DNA of 64,000 nt from Ureibacillus composti (GTDB taxonomy: Bacteria; Bacillota; Bacilli; Bacillales_A; Planococcaceae), in assembly GCA_030348875.1 (NCBI GenBank), contig JAUCEP010000002.1, positions 2,807,001 through 2,871,000 on the forward strand, read 5' to 3'. Of this stretch, positions 32,367 through 42,013 are shown one piece after another. Every line of letters begins with the position of its first letter. Within the stretch, counting starts at the first letter, position 1. The position numbers were made by a program, and so were the translations under genes. Below the pieces are notes generated by a model. The model was not told the origin of the DNA. It searched no databases and saw only the letters and a program-made list of their open reading frames with translations.

Positions 32367-34175
32367 TTGAACAACTCAATTTCAAATGTTGATTCTTCGG
32401 ATTTAATCATTACGTCGCAAGGATTTGGACTTCTTAGAAAAGCTTTAATAGAAAATATGGGAAAAGAAAGAGCCAAAGTTTTTTTATATCGGTTCGGTAA
32501 AGTTTTGGGGAATTCAAAAGTAGAAGAATTAAAAAAGCAATATACTTCAACCAAGGATTTAGTAGGACTTGCTTCTGAAGTGCATACAAAACTCGGACAT
32601 GTTTCGGCTATTGAATCTAACGGAGAAATCATTCAGTTAGAAGATGGTACGTTAAAATTTGAAAACGTCCTCGGAAAGTGGTTTGATTCATTTGAGGCAA
32701 AACTACACGTTGAACATTATGGGAAGTCATCGGAATGTTCATGTTATACGCTTGGAGGGTTTGCAAGTGGCTATTTATCTACCATTTTTAATAAAGAAAT
32801 CTACGTAAAAGAAACTTATTGCCAATCAATGGGCTATGCAGAATGTACCTTCGAAATTAAAGAGTTGAAAGATTGGCTTAATGAAGATCCACAAATCGTA
32901 AATTATCTACAAAATCAAACCATCTATGAAGAACTAGAACTTACTTACGATACATTACTTGCTCAAAAAAGTATGTTAGATAAGATTGCCAATTATCATA
33001 GTGATTTAACACAATGTATTGCACATGAAAACAGTCTTCACCACGTGTTATCAACTGCCTTTAACGCCTTAGAAATCCCCATCGTGATCAATAACTCTAA
33101 TAATAAGCTCATCGCCACAACAGGAATCACCGACACTGAATATTTGGAATTAACGAATTCATCAAATAAAAAAAATATAGTATGGCAACAAAATGAGACA
33201 ATTTATCAAAAAATTGGCGACATCCATGAATTAAGTACCCATATCTATTTAGATCATAAATTATTTGCCACCTGCTCTTTCATCTATTTACAACATGACA
33301 AGCTAGATGATCATGATTATCTATTTTTAGAACGACTGGCTTCTGTTGCAGCTCTTTGTTTTTTAAAAGAAAAAATTAGTATCGAGACAACGGAGCGCTT
33401 AAAACTTTCCATCTTAGATCGCCTAATAAACGAACAATATTCTTCCATTCAAGAAATCACATCACAACTCAAACTTTTATCAAGCAATTTCGAAAACCCG
33501 TATTATGCACTTTCCATCAATTGTTCAGCAACCAAAAACAAGGAGTTACCAATCGATATTTACGATCAATTACTCCAAATCTCACAAACTTTCAAATTAT
33601 TTTCGATTGATAGTTTATTAAGCATTTTACAGAATGAGATTGTTGTCCTCATTTATAATGGAAAATCAAAAGGTCAATTAGTTAAAGATATCGAAAAAGC
33701 ATTGGTCTATATCAAAAAAAATAATCCGACGATTCAATATAAAATTGGTGTCAGTACAGAATTTTCTTCTTTAACGGAAATATCAAACCATCTACAACAA
33801 GCAAAACACGCAGCTCGATTACCTCGCGACCAACTCATTATTCAATATGAAGATCTCGGTATATTAGGACATTTTTTAAGCCATACAGACATTGACAATA
33901 TTAAACGCACTGCTACACATGAACTTGGGGACTTACTCAAGAAAGATCCGAAAAGTAAAGAACTACTCTATACTCTCTATACCTTCTTAATAAACGGAAA
34001 ACGCTTAGAAAAGACCATGCAAGACTTAGCCCTTTCCATGGGCGGCATCCAATATCGCATCCGTAAAATTGAGGAAATTACCAACAAAAACTTAAAAGAC
34101 TTTTATACCGCTTCGTATTTATTATTGTTAATTGAATCCTTAATTACTTTAGGGGAAATTGAGTGGGAGAACTGA
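32367..34175 (+). CDS. Aromatic-sensing regulator: XylR_N-V4R sensor with PucR-type output
   Basis: A 602-residue regulator. Residues from about 10 to 105 match the XylR_N effector domain (SQGFGLLRKALIENMG, ARVFLYRFG-like), and about 110-180 match V4R, with Cys in SECSCYTLGG and in ETYCQSMGYAECTFEI. In XylR/DmpR these domains bind phenols or toluenes. Instead of the sigma-54 AAA+ domain, the middle resembles a GAF/GGDEF-like PucR linker and the C-terminus is a PucR HTH (LLYTLYTFLINGKRLEKTMQ, GGIQYRIRKIEEITNKNLKDF). It starts at TTG 32367, 9 nt after GAGGAGG (TTG 32361 is possible). It is divergent from the catabolic genes and presumably activates them on ligand binding. Confidence 0.88.
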   Translation: MNNSISNVDSSDLIITSQGFGLLRKALIENMGKERAKVFLYRFGKVLGNSKVEELKKQYTSTKDLVGLASEVHTKLGHVSAIESNGEIIQLEDGTLKFENVLGKWFDSFEAKLHVEHYGKSSECSCYTLGGFASGYLSTIFNKEIYVKETYCQSMGYAECTFEIKELKDWLNEDPQIVNYLQNQTIYEELELTYDTLLAQKSMLDKIANYHSDLTQCIAHENSLHHVLSTAFNALEIPIVINNSNNKLIATTGITDTEYLELTNSSNKKNIVWQQNETIYQKIGDIHELSTHIYLDHKLFATCSFIYLQHDKLDDHDYLFLERLASVAALCFLKEKISIETTERLKLSILDRLINEQYSSIQEITSQLKLLSSNFENPYYALSINCSATKNKELPIDIYDQLLQISQTFKLFSIDSLLSILQNEIVVLIYNGKSKGQLVKDIEKALVYIKKNNPTIQYKIGVSTEFSSLTEISNHLQQAKHAARLPRDQLIIQYEDLGILGHFLSHTDIDNIKRTATHELGDLLKKDPKSKELLYTLYTFLINGKRLEKTMQDLALSMGGIQYRIRKIEEITNKNLKDFYTASYLLLLIESLITLGEIEWEN

Positions 34176-34255
34176 GTGACTTTTGAAGTTTGTTTTAACT
34201 AAAAGTAATATTTTTATAGTGGAAATATTTACAAACATAAAAATATATAATATAG

Positions 34256-34286
34256 AAAGCTGGCACCAAGTTAATTGGCCAGCTTT
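34256..34286. terminator. Bidirectional terminator between regulator and oxidoreductase genes
   Basis: AAAGCTGGC (34256-34264) pairs with GCCAGCTTT (34278-34286) over a 13-nt loop. T residues follow on the plus strand and A residues precede. It separates the convergent regulator and quinone-oxidoreductase-like genes. Confidence 0.75.
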
Positions 34287-34298
34287 TCTAATGATTAT

Positions 34299-35297
34299 TT
34301 AAATATGAAATCCAATTTTACCCAGTTGTTTTCCTTCATCCATTTTATTAAATGCATCTTCGAATTCTTTTATTGCATAGATTTCATCAATTATAGGTTT
34401 TATTTGATGAGTTTCCATAAACTTTAACATTTCACGATATTCTGCCGCACTTCCCATTGTTGTGCCTAATAGATTAAATTGACCATAGAAGAAATTACGT
34501 AAATCTATTCCTATTTGATCACCCGTTGTAGCACCAAACGTGACCATCGTGCCTCCCTTACGTAATTGTTCTAGTGAACGATTAAAAGTTGCTTGGCCTA
34601 TACTCTCAAAAACAACATCCACTTTTTCTCCACCTAGTGCCTCAGACCAATCACTATTACTATTGATGGCGCGATCAGCTCCAAGTTCAAGTGCTTTTTG
34701 GCATTTAATTTCGGAACGGGAAGACACATAAACTTTTGCATTTACTGCTTTTGCAAATTGTAATAAAAATAGTGCTACTCCACTACCTATTCCAGGAATA
34801 AATACCGTATCCCCCTCTTTTACACCTGCTCTCGTAAAGATTGCTCGATAAGCAGTTAGGGCTGCAAGGGAAAATACCCCTGCTTCTTCCCAAGTTAGAT
34901 ACGACGGTTTCAATTCCACATTATCAGATGAGATTACAATTTTTTCTGCAAAAGTTCCATGGTCAGGATTCCCTAGTATTTCAAACTCTTTCGGGGGTGC
35001 TTCTGTTTTCTCAAACCATCTAAGACCCGGGTTTATGACGACCTCATCACCAATTTTAAAATTCTCCACTTGTTCCCCTACGGCATCAATAATACCAGCA
35101 CCATCAGAACCAATAATTAAAGGAGAATCTTGTTCATTTCGTCTACCTATAACAAATAAATCCCGGTGGTTTAATCCTGCTGTTTTTAACTTCACTCGTA
35201 CTTCATTTGATTTAGGTTCTACCTCTTGGAAGGTAGTATATGATAAGCCAGCTAAGCCGGACTTTCCTGAATGTACTAGAGCCTTCAATTTTTTCAT
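34299..35297 (-). CDS. Quinone oxidoreductase-like MDR family dehydrogenase
   Basis: A 332-residue medium-chain dehydrogenase/reductase. The N-terminal part has LKTAGLNHRDLFVIGR and IGSDGAGIIDAVG, and the Rossmann motif is PGIGSGVALFLLQFAKA (about 165). The structural-zinc Cys cluster of alcohol dehydrogenases is absent, so it belongs to the zinc-independent or one-zinc YogA/quinone-reductase side. The ATG at 35297 directly abuts GGGG; the TTG at 35288 has 9-nt spacing and may be the true start. It is the last gene of the minus-strand TRAP/dehydrogenase cluster, 213 bp after dctM. Confidence 0.8.
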   Translation of the reverse strand: MKKLKALVHSGKSGLAGLSYTTFQEVEPKSNEVRVKLKTAGLNHRDLFVIGRRNEQDSPLIIGSDGAGIIDAVGEQVENFKIGDEVVINPGLRWFEKTEAPPKEFEILGNPDHGTFAEKIVISSDNVELKPSYLTWEEAGVFSLAALTAYRAIFTRAGVKEGDTVFIPGIGSGVALFLLQFAKAVNAKVYVSSRSEIKCQKALELGADRAINSNSDWSEALGGEKVDVVFESIGQATFNRSLEQLRKGGTMVTFGATTGDQIGIDLRNFFYGQFNLLGTTMGSAAEYREMLKFMETHQIKPIIDEIYAIKEFEDAFNKMDEGKQLGKIGFHI

Positions 35298-35510
35298 CCC
35301 CTAACTTAATTTTTACGAAGATAGAATCTAAAAAATATCTCCGTATATCTACCCTTTTCTAAACATAAAAAGATTCCTTTATTATGGTAAAAGTCAGGTT
35401 TACACCCGTTCAAATCCATTTTAAAGGAACTAATCTATGGACAAGAGACCTCTTTAATCCACCTAATCTTTTATTTTTGATTTCTTAAATTTAATAAAAT
35501 TTGAATTATG

Positions 35511-36827
35511 TTATTTTTCATCAATCAACCACATAATCAATTCTGGGAAGACCATGATCAAAACTAGCACAAACAACATAATAAAGACAAATGGTGTAAC
35601 TCCCTTAAAAATGGTTCCCATTTTAATTTCCTTCGGCACGATACCTTTCAGGTAGAATAAACTTCCCCCAACAGGCGGTGTTAAGAATGAAGTTTGTAGT
35701 GCAACGGCAACACATGTAATAACCCAAACCAAATTAAAATCGTATAACTTTAATAGCGGTATAAAGATTGGGAATAAAATAGATACGATTCCTGGCCATT
35801 CCATAAATATTCCAAGAATGAACGCTGCTACAATTAACGCAATAAAGATAGCAGTACCAGACAATCCTAAAGATTCGATGATATGATGAATGGTTTGATC
35901 TCCATTTAATCCTAAGAACATCGAAGTAAAGGCATCTGCACCGATGACGATAAATAGGACCATTGCTGTTGTTTTGGCCGTATCATAAACTGCCTCTTTT
36001 AACATTTTCAAATTAAACTGTTTATAGAAAATTGTTAACAATAAGGCAACTGCTGCCCCAACTCCAGATGCTTCAGTAGGTGTCGCAATCCCTGTGTAAA
36101 TCGTCACCAATACAGCAACAATTAACAATGTCATTGGTACAGAACTTACTATAAAGTTTTTAATAATTTCCGATGTTGAAACTGTAGCAAGTTCTTCTTT
36201 ACTAATTGCAGGTCCTAAACTAGGATTTTTCCAACAAATAAATAAGACGTAAATTGCATAACAGAGTGATAATAAGAGACCTGGTACTATAGCTGTTTTA
36301 AATAGATCCCCTACAGAAACTTGTGCATAAGATCCCATCACTACCAACATAATACTTGGAGGGATTAGTATCCCTAGCGTACCACCTGCTGCAACAACCC
36401 CAGTAGTTAACTTTTGATCATAGCCGTATTTCAATAACACCGGAATGGAAAGCATCCCAATTGTCACAACCGAAGCTCCTACAACACCAGTAGTTGCAGC
36501 AAAGATCGTTGAAACGATAACTACGGCAATAGCTAGTCCACCTGGTAGCCTACCTAGACTAAATCGCAATGATTCAAATAGCCCATTCGCTATCCCTGAG
36601 TAAGACAAGAAATTCCCCATGAGAACAAATAAAGGTATGGCAATTAAAGTGTAGTTATTCATAGAGGTGTAGACCATATTTACAAATATAGAAATAGATT
36701 CTGGTCCCCATCCGATGACTGATAGGAGTACTGCAATACCTCCCATAGCAAATGCCATTGGATGACCAGTTAAAAGTGCAGCAAAGAGACCAACAAACAT
36801 AATAATTAGGAAAATATCTTCAATCAT
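35511..36827 (-). CDS. dctM: TRAP transporter large permease subunit (DctM-type)
   Basis: A 438-residue integral membrane protein with about 12 hydrophobic segments. Family hallmarks are ALLTGHPMAFAMGG near the start, AIPLFVLMGNFLSYSGIA, AATTGVVGASVVTIGMLSIPVLLKYGYD and GTLGILIPPSIMLVV. It forms the Na+-coupled channel of a TRAP importer. Its start overlaps the end of dctQ by 4 nt (ATGA), so the two are translationally coupled, as usual for TRAP genes. The matching binding protein is at 40852-41973. Confidence 0.93.
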   Translation of the reverse strand: MIEDIFLIIMFVGLFAALLTGHPMAFAMGGIAVLLSVIGWGPESISIFVNMVYTSMNNYTLIAIPLFVLMGNFLSYSGIANGLFESLRFSLGRLPGGLAIAVVIVSTIFAATTGVVGASVVTIGMLSIPVLLKYGYDQKLTTGVVAAGGTLGILIPPSIMLVVMGSYAQVSVGDLFKTAIVPGLLLSLCYAIYVLFICWKNPSLGPAISKEELATVSTSEIIKNFIVSSVPMTLLIVAVLVTIYTGIATPTEASGVGAAVALLLTIFYKQFNLKMLKEAVYDTAKTTAMVLFIVIGADAFTSMFLGLNGDQTIHHIIESLGLSGTAIFIALIVAAFILGIFMEWPGIVSILFPIFIPLLKLYDFNLVWVITCVAVALQTSFLTPPVGGSLFYLKGIVPKEIKMGTIFKGVTPFVFIMLFVLVLIMVFPELIMWLIDEK

Positions 36828-37393
36828 CTAACTGCACCCCCATCTTCAATCTGGGGCTGTTCTGGATTTTCATTATCCGTTTCTGGGTTTCCACCAGATT
36901 TTAAAATAAGCACTTGCTTTATGACTTCAGAAATTCCTTGTAAGATAAGTAATCCGAAAACAATAGGAATAATTGTTTTATATAAATAAACCGGCGCAGC
37001 CAGTAAAGAATTGGTCGTTTCTTTAATTGCCCAAGATTTTGAAACAAATTCCAGGCTATAGTAAAATACCCCGCCAACAAATGGGAAGTATAAAAAGATA
37101 TATGAAAGAATATCTAATATTGCTCTATTTCTAGTTGAAAACTTTTCATAGATTGAGTCAACAGAGACCATTGCTTTATGAAGTAAAGCATACGAAGCAA
37201 CAATCATAAAGTGGAATCCATATAACATTGTTAGTGTTTCAAATGTCCAAATTGTTGGTGCATTGAATACCCTTCTACTCACGACTTCGAAAACGACTAA
37301 AACCATAATAACTAAAATTGACCAAGATCCGATTTTCCCTACCCAATCACTGATACTATCAATGACTTTTATGAATTTCTTAATTGCCCCCAT
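36824..37393 (-). CDS. dctQ: TRAP transporter small permease subunit (DctQ-type)
   Basis: A 189-residue protein with four hydrophobic segments, the expected topology of DctQ. Recognisable elements are IMVLVVFEVVSRRVFNAPTIWTFE and HFMIVASYALLHKAMVSVD. It pairs with DctM in the membrane and docks the binding protein. The ATG follows AAAGGAGGGAG. The Pro/Glu-rich C-terminal tail overlaps the dctM start. Confidence 0.9.
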   Translation of the reverse strand: MGAIKKFIKVIDSISDWVGKIGSWSILVIMVLVVFEVVSRRVFNAPTIWTFETLTMLYGFHFMIVASYALLHKAMVSVDSIYEKFSTRNRAILDILSYIFLYFPFVGGVFYYSLEFVSKSWAIKETTNSLLAAPVYLYKTIIPIVFGLLILQGISEVIKQVLILKSGGNPETDNENPEQPQIEDGGAVR

Positions 37394-37479
37394 GTTCTCC
37401 CTCCTTTATTGCTTTATTTACTCGAAGTTTTGGCCATGTTGATAGTTTAAGAGAATTGAGACTAAAAACCGGTATTTAT

Positions 37480-38514
37480 TTATTCATCATAGAACAATAA
37501 AACTTTACCGCAGTTCTTATTCTCACAAAGTTCAAATGCCTCTTTCCAATCATTTAGGGGGTATTTATGTGTAATAAGTTCTGAAAGTTCCAATGAATTT
37601 TGGTTAAGAATTTTCATAACTCTTTCCCAAGTTTTCATTGAATGTCCACCAGAACCATAGACTTGTAAATGTTTATAGAGAATTGTATCAAAATTCAATT
37701 CAATATTTTTACCAATAATCCCCACTTGCACATATTTGCCCATCTTCTTTAAAGCTGCAAAGCAAGCGTTAACTGATGCTTGGGCACCTGCACATTCAAG
37801 GGCAGCATCTACCCCTTTACCTTGCGTCTCATGTTGAATTACTTCAGTTAAATTTTCATTGTGCACATCAACAACAATGTCTGCACCTAATTTTTTAGCA
37901 AGGGCTAAACGGAAAGCATCTGTTTGGGTACCTGTAACAATTACCTTACATCCTTTCTTTTTGAGTAGGAGTAAGCATAAAAGTCCGATTGGTCCAGGTC
38001 CGGATACTAAAACAGTATCACCTAACGAAATGTCTGCAAGTTCTTCCACCGCTTGCGTCACTACAGCAATGGGTTCTGCAAGAGCGGCAAATTCAAAAGA
38101 TAAGTGGTCTGGAATCTTAAATACCATATCCTCTTGAACCACTACATATTCCGTAAAGCAGCCATCCATACCAATTCCTAAGCCTTTTCGGTGTTCACAA
38201 ACCCAGTAATGACCTATTTTACAATACTCGCATTTTCTACAAGTCCCCGCGTTTGAAGGCAAAACCGAAACACGATCTCCTGGCTTCACTTTCGTAATGC
38301 TCTCACCCACTTCAGAGACTATTCCAGAGAATTCATGTCCTACGATGACAGGCGGTGAACTTGTAAATGTATCATGGTTAATATGAAGGTCTGTCCCACA
38401 GATCCCCGCATATACCACTTTCACTTTAATTTGATCTGATTGGCACACTGGCTCGGGAACATGTAATAATTCCATATTCCCGTAGCCACGTTTTGTTTTC
38501 ATGAGAGCTTTCAT
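37480..38514 (-). CDS. Zinc-dependent alcohol/polyol dehydrogenase
   Basis: A 344-residue MDR dehydrogenase of the threonine/sorbitol/butanediol dehydrogenase type. Catalytic-zinc ligands are Cys39 (AGICGTDLH), His60 and Glu61 (GHEF). The structural zinc is held by Cys92, Cys95, Cys98 and Cys106. The NAD-binding loop is VSGPGPIGLLCLLLLKKKG. It lies between the E1 beta gene and dctQ on the same strand, so it likely oxidises a secondary alcohol that enters via the TRAP transporter or is formed in the pathway. 2,3-Butanediol is one candidate; the sequence does not settle the substrate. Confidence 0.9.
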   Translation of the reverse strand: MKALMKTKRGYGNMELLHVPEPVCQSDQIKVKVVYAGICGTDLHINHDTFTSSPPVIVGHEFSGIVSEVGESITKVKPGDRVSVLPSNAGTCRKCEYCKIGHYWVCEHRKGLGIGMDGCFTEYVVVQEDMVFKIPDHLSFEFAALAEPIAVVTQAVEELADISLGDTVLVSGPGPIGLLCLLLLKKKGCKVIVTGTQTDAFRLALAKKLGADIVVDVHNENLTEVIQHETQGKGVDAALECAGAQASVNACFAALKKMGKYVQVGIIGKNIELNFDTILYKHLQVYGSGGHSMKTWERVMKILNQNSLELSELITHKYPLNDWKEAFELCENKNCGKVLLFYDE

Positions 38515-38616
38515 ATCTAAATTTCACCTTTACCTCTCATTTCAGATTTCTTTATTTTCAGACATTTCTATATAGAAATCTCTCTTAACTTAAAATAGTT
38601 TAATAGTTTGAAGGTA

Positions 38617-39606
38617 TTACACTGTCACTTTATTTAAAATGGATTGTGCTGCCTTTACAATATCATCAATTTGCGGAACAGCTTTTTGTTCTAGAATCGT
38701 GTTATATGGAATCGGAACTGCTGCCCCCCCTAAGCGAATAATAGGTGCATCTAAGTAATCAAATGCTTCACTCTCCGCAATTAGGCTAGCTATTTCAGCA
38801 CCAAAGCCACCACGTTTGACTGCTTCGTAAACAACGATGACTCTTCCTGTTTTCTTCACTGAATTAACGATTGTTTCTTCATCTAATGGGAATAACGTTC
38901 TTGGGTCTACCACTTCTACGCTAATGCCTTGAGCTTCCAGTAGTTTAGCTGCTTCAAGTGCTCTTTGAACCATAATAGAAGTTGCCACAATAGTAATATC
39001 TGACCCTTCTCTTTTGACGTCCGCTTTTCCTAATGGAATTGAATATGATTCTTCTGGAACTTCACCTTTAAGACCATATAGAAGTTTATGTTCATAGAAT
39101 AGAACTGGATTATCGTCTTCAATAGCCGCTCGAAATAACCCTTTTGCATCATAAGGAGTTGAAGGTTGTACGACTTTTAAGCCAGGGACATGTGTAAACC
39201 ACGCTTCTAAGCTTTGAGAGTGTTGGGCAGCAAAGCCTACACCTGATCCACTCGGTGTCCGTACAACGATTGGTACTTTCCCTTTACCACCAAACATATA
39301 GCGTATTTTAGCTGCTTGGTTAACAATATTATCCATCGCCACAGTGATGAAGTCTGAGAATTGAAGTTCGACGATTGGTCGCATGCCCATTAATGCTGCT
39401 CCAACCGCACTACCTGTCAGAGCAGATTCGGAAATGGGTGTATTACGTACTCGTTCAGGACCGAATTCTTCAATCATTCCTTTCGTTAAACCAAATGGGC
39501 CACCATAGATCCCAATATCTTCTCCCATAAGAAATACATCATTATTTACTCTCATTTCCTGCACCATTGCTTCGCGAACTGCTTCTAAATAAGTAATTTC
39601 TCTCAA
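38617..39606 (-). CDS. acoB: Acetoin/2-oxoacid dehydrogenase E1 component, beta subunit
   Basis: A 329-residue TPP-enzyme beta subunit. It begins [17 protein letters not shown] and contains [20 protein letters not shown], and a C-terminal transketolase domain with [13 protein letters not shown] and [13 protein letters not shown]. It forms an alpha2beta2 E1 with the next-upstream gene. It starts at TTG, 8 nt after AGGAGGATC. Only 24 bp separate it from E1 alpha. Acetoin dehydrogenase is favoured over pyruvate dehydrogenase because of the alpha-subunit motifs and the neighbourhood. Confidence 0.87.
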   Translation of the reverse strand: MREITYLEAVREAMVQEMRVNNDVFLMGEDIGIYGGPFGLTKGMIEEFGPERVRNTPISESALTGSAVGAALMGMRPIVELQFSDFITVAMDNIVNQAAKIRYMFGGKGKVPIVVRTPSGSGVGFAAQHSQSLEAWFTHVPGLKVVQPSTPYDAKGLFRAAIEDDNPVLFYEHKLLYGLKGEVPEESYSIPLGKADVKREGSDITIVATSIMVQRALEAAKLLEAQGISVEVVDPRTLFPLDEETIVNSVKKTGRVIVVYEAVKRGGFGAEIASLIAESEAFDYLDAPIIRLGGAAVPIPYNTILEQKAVPQIDDIVKAAQSILNKVTV

Positions 39607-39630
39607 TGTAAGATCCTCCTAATTTATAGT

Positions 39631-40614
39631 TTAGGCATATACGTCATTTTCTAGTGAGTCAATTGACGGCATTGGACTATTTCGAGCAAATTCAACTGCA
39701 TCATTAACTTCTTTTTGCACTTGCTCTACTAATTGTGCAAAGTCCTCTTCTGTGATGATTTCTTCCACAATCAACTTATTTTTAAATAATGCGATTGGAT
39801 CTCGATTTTTTCTCCAGAACGCTTCTTCTTCGCGAGTTCGGTACTTCCTCGCATCACTTCTTGAGTGCCCTCTCCAGCGATATGTTTCAGCTTCAATAAG
39901 GGTAGGTCCTTCCCCACGACGAGCTCGTTCAACTGCTTCTTGAACAGTCTCCATAACTTGAATAATGTCATTGCCGTCAATTAATTTTCCAGGTATACCA
40001 TAGGAAGTTGCACGCGTAGCAATGTGTTCGATATTGATCATTTCTTTTACCGAACCAGACATACCGTATTGGTTATTTTCACAAATGAAAACAACAGGTA
40101 AATCCCAAATAGATGCTAAGTTCAACGCCTCATGGAATGCCCCTTCATTTGTCGCGCCATCACCGAAGAAACAAACAACAACGTAACCTAGATCTTTCAT
40201 TTTTGATGCAAGTGCAGCACCTGTTGCAATTGGTAGCCCTGCCCCAACAATGCCGTTTGCTCCAAGGTGTCCAACATCTAAATCAGCTATATGCATAGAA
40301 CCGCCTTTTCCATGGCAATACCCTGTCGCTCTACCTAGAAGTTCTGCCATCATGCGACCAATATCCATTCCCTTTGCAATGCTATGTCCGTGTCCTCTAT
40401 GTGTTGTAATAATTTTGTCTTTTCTCTCAAGCACTGAACATGCACCAACTGCAGAGGCTTCTTGGCCGATACATAAATGCATCGTCCCACCAATTTCACC
40501 CGCTTGGAATAACTTTTCTACTTGCTCTTCAAATGTTCGAATTACTTGCATTTGATGAAGTAATTCAAGCATTTCTTCTTTATTCGATAAAGTAGATTTC
40601 ACTGTTTTTTCCAC
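39631..40614 (-). CDS. acoA: Acetoin/2-oxoacid dehydrogenase E1 component, alpha subunit
   Basis: A 327-residue TPP-dependent E1 alpha subunit. The TPP/Mg motif is FGDGATNEGAFHEALN through NNQYGMSG (GDG...NN spacing). The substrate region has HRGHGHSIAKG and GYCHGKGGSMHI. The segment YRWRGHSRSDARKYRTREEE is typical of AcoA-type enzymes that cleave acetoin into acetaldehyde and acetyl-CoA. It starts at GTG after AGGAGG. The preceding 237-bp gap holds a long inverted repeat and a cre-like site. Confidence 0.87.
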   Translation of the reverse strand: MEKTVKSTLSNKEEMLELLHQMQVIRTFEEQVEKLFQAGEIGGTMHLCIGQEASAVGACSVLERKDKIITTHRGHGHSIAKGMDIGRMMAELLGRATGYCHGKGGSMHIADLDVGHLGANGIVGAGLPIATGAALASKMKDLGYVVVCFFGDGATNEGAFHEALNLASIWDLPVVFICENNQYGMSGSVKEMINIEHIATRATSYGIPGKLIDGNDIIQVMETVQEAVERARRGEGPTLIEAETYRWRGHSRSDARKYRTREEEAFWRKNRDPIALFKNKLIVEEIITEEDFAQLVEQVQKEVNDAVEFARNSPMPSIDSLENDVYA

Positions 40615-40713
40615 TACCTTTACCTCCTAGAATTAATTCAATCATTAGGCACCTATTTAAGTACAAATAATCTATCAATGCAGTTATAGAATTTATATCT
40701 TTATAATCAAAAA

Positions 40714-40789
40714 CTCTTGGCAAAGAATAAGCAATCTTTAGGAATATTCATCAGTTGAAATCCGTTTCATGAAAGCTCCTTGCCAAGAG
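40714..40789 (-). repeat. Inverted repeat closing a 56-nt intercistronic loop
   Basis: CTCTTGGCAA (40714-40723) pairs with TTGCCAAGAG (40780-40789). It lies between dctP and acoA on the minus strand. It could stabilise or process the dctP message; the cre-like site lies in its loop. Confidence 0.55.
40756..40769 (-). promoter_or_regulatory. Candidate cre (CcpA) site upstream of the E1 genes
   Basis: TGAAATCCGTTTCA has perfect TGAAA/TTTCA arms and matches 13 of 14 consensus positions; the single mismatch is in the central CG. It lies 142 bp upstream of acoA. Confidence 0.5.
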
Positions 40790-40851
40790 ATACCAGTTAA
40801 AATGAAAAGTCTATTTAACTATCTAAATAAATTCACACGTAAAACTCTATA

Positions 40852-41973
40852 TTATTCTGGAATAACCGCGTTCGAACCGAAGCTCCATTCGCCTTGCATG
40901 TCGCGGTAACGTTCATAACTCTTTAAATAATCCACTTGGCTCTTTAACACTTTTTCATAATCTGGATTTTCTGAAGCTAATTTCTTAACGATGCCGTTTT
41001 TAATTTCTCTAATTTTTTCTAAATCAGCTTGTGGAAGCTGAGTTAATGTTATACCTGAGTCTGCAATTCTAATAGCAGCTTGAGAGTCACCATACGTATA
41101 ATCTGCAGTTAAAGAAAGTAGGGCAGATTTACTTGCTTCTTCGATAACAGCTTTTAAGTCATCAGGTAGGGCTTCCCATTCCTCTTTATTCACCATAACG
41201 CCATATACAGAGCTTGTTTGATGGAAGCCTGGTGTTAACCAATAATCTGTTACTTCGTGTACTTTTAACATTTCGTCTGCTTGTGGAGCGCTATACTCAG
41301 CACCATCTACCACGCCTCTTTGCAATGCTTCATAAACTTCTGTTGTTGCAAGTGTTACAGGTGTTGCACCTAATTGTTGAACTAGTTCACTTTGAATTAA
41401 TCCTGCCATACGAATCTTTAACCCTTTAAAGTCTGCAATTGATTTAATTGGTGTATTTGAACGAATTCCTGACTCCATGCCAGAAATAGAAGTTGGGAAG
41501 TAGACTGTATTATATTTTCCATAGATCTCGTTATAAATCTCACGTCCACCAGCTTGTTCAATCCATAATAAGTAGTCCCAGTTTGTTAAACCCATTGCTT
41601 GTGAACCTAATAAGTCGAATGCAGTGTTTGTACCTGTCCAATAACTTGGCCAGTCAGAGCCCATTTCAACTGTTCCAGTGTTTACCATATTTAACACTTC
41701 TGTTGCAGGTGCTAATTCCCCAGCAGCATGTAATTTAATTTTTAAACGGCCATCACTTAATTTATCTACAAGGTTTACAAAGTATTGATCGTATTCATAT
41801 TGAAGCGATCCACCGCCCCATGTACTAACCATTTTCCAGTTATACACTTTACCATCCGATTCATCTTTAGCCTCTCCACTACTTGAACTATTACTTGGTG
41901 CATCTTGAGCGTTTAAGCAACCAGCAAGTAATAGAACGAAGATCATTCCCATAATTAACGACAATTTTTTCAA
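40852..41973 (-). CDS. dctP: TRAP transporter substrate-binding lipoprotein (DctP-type)
   Basis: A 373-residue extracytoplasmic solute receptor. The signal peptide ends in the lipobox LLAGC (Cys19), followed by a Ser-rich linker, so it is membrane-anchored. The DctP fold is seen in YNWKMVSTWGGGS, GRLKIKLHAAGEL, GIRSNTPIKSIADFKGLKIRMAG and YEALQRGVVDGAEYSAPQ, with the conserved Arg that clamps a carboxylate. Trp-rich pocket residues (SDWPSYWTG) suggest a 2-oxoacid or hydroxyacid receptor type. It starts at TTG after GGGGGGAAG. It is separated from dctQM by the E1 and ADH genes. Confidence 0.9.
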   Translation of the reverse strand: MKKLSLIMGMIFVLLLAGCLNAQDAPSNSSSSGEAKDESDGKVYNWKMVSTWGGGSLQYEYDQYFVNLVDKLSDGRLKIKLHAAGELAPATEVLNMVNTGTVEMGSDWPSYWTGTNTAFDLLGSQAMGLTNWDYLLWIEQAGGREIYNEIYGKYNTVYFPTSISGMESGIRSNTPIKSIADFKGLKIRMAGLIQSELVQQLGATPVTLATTEVYEALQRGVVDGAEYSAPQADEMLKVHEVTDYWLTPGFHQTSSVYGVMVNKEEWEALPDDLKAVIEEASKSALLSLTADYTYGDSQAAIRIADSGITLTQLPQADLEKIREIKNGIVKKLASENPDYEKVLKSQVDYLKSYERYRDMQGEWSFGSNAVIPE

Positions 41974-42013
41974 AAATACTTCCCCCCAATTTAGATTAAT
42001 TTATATGGCGTTA

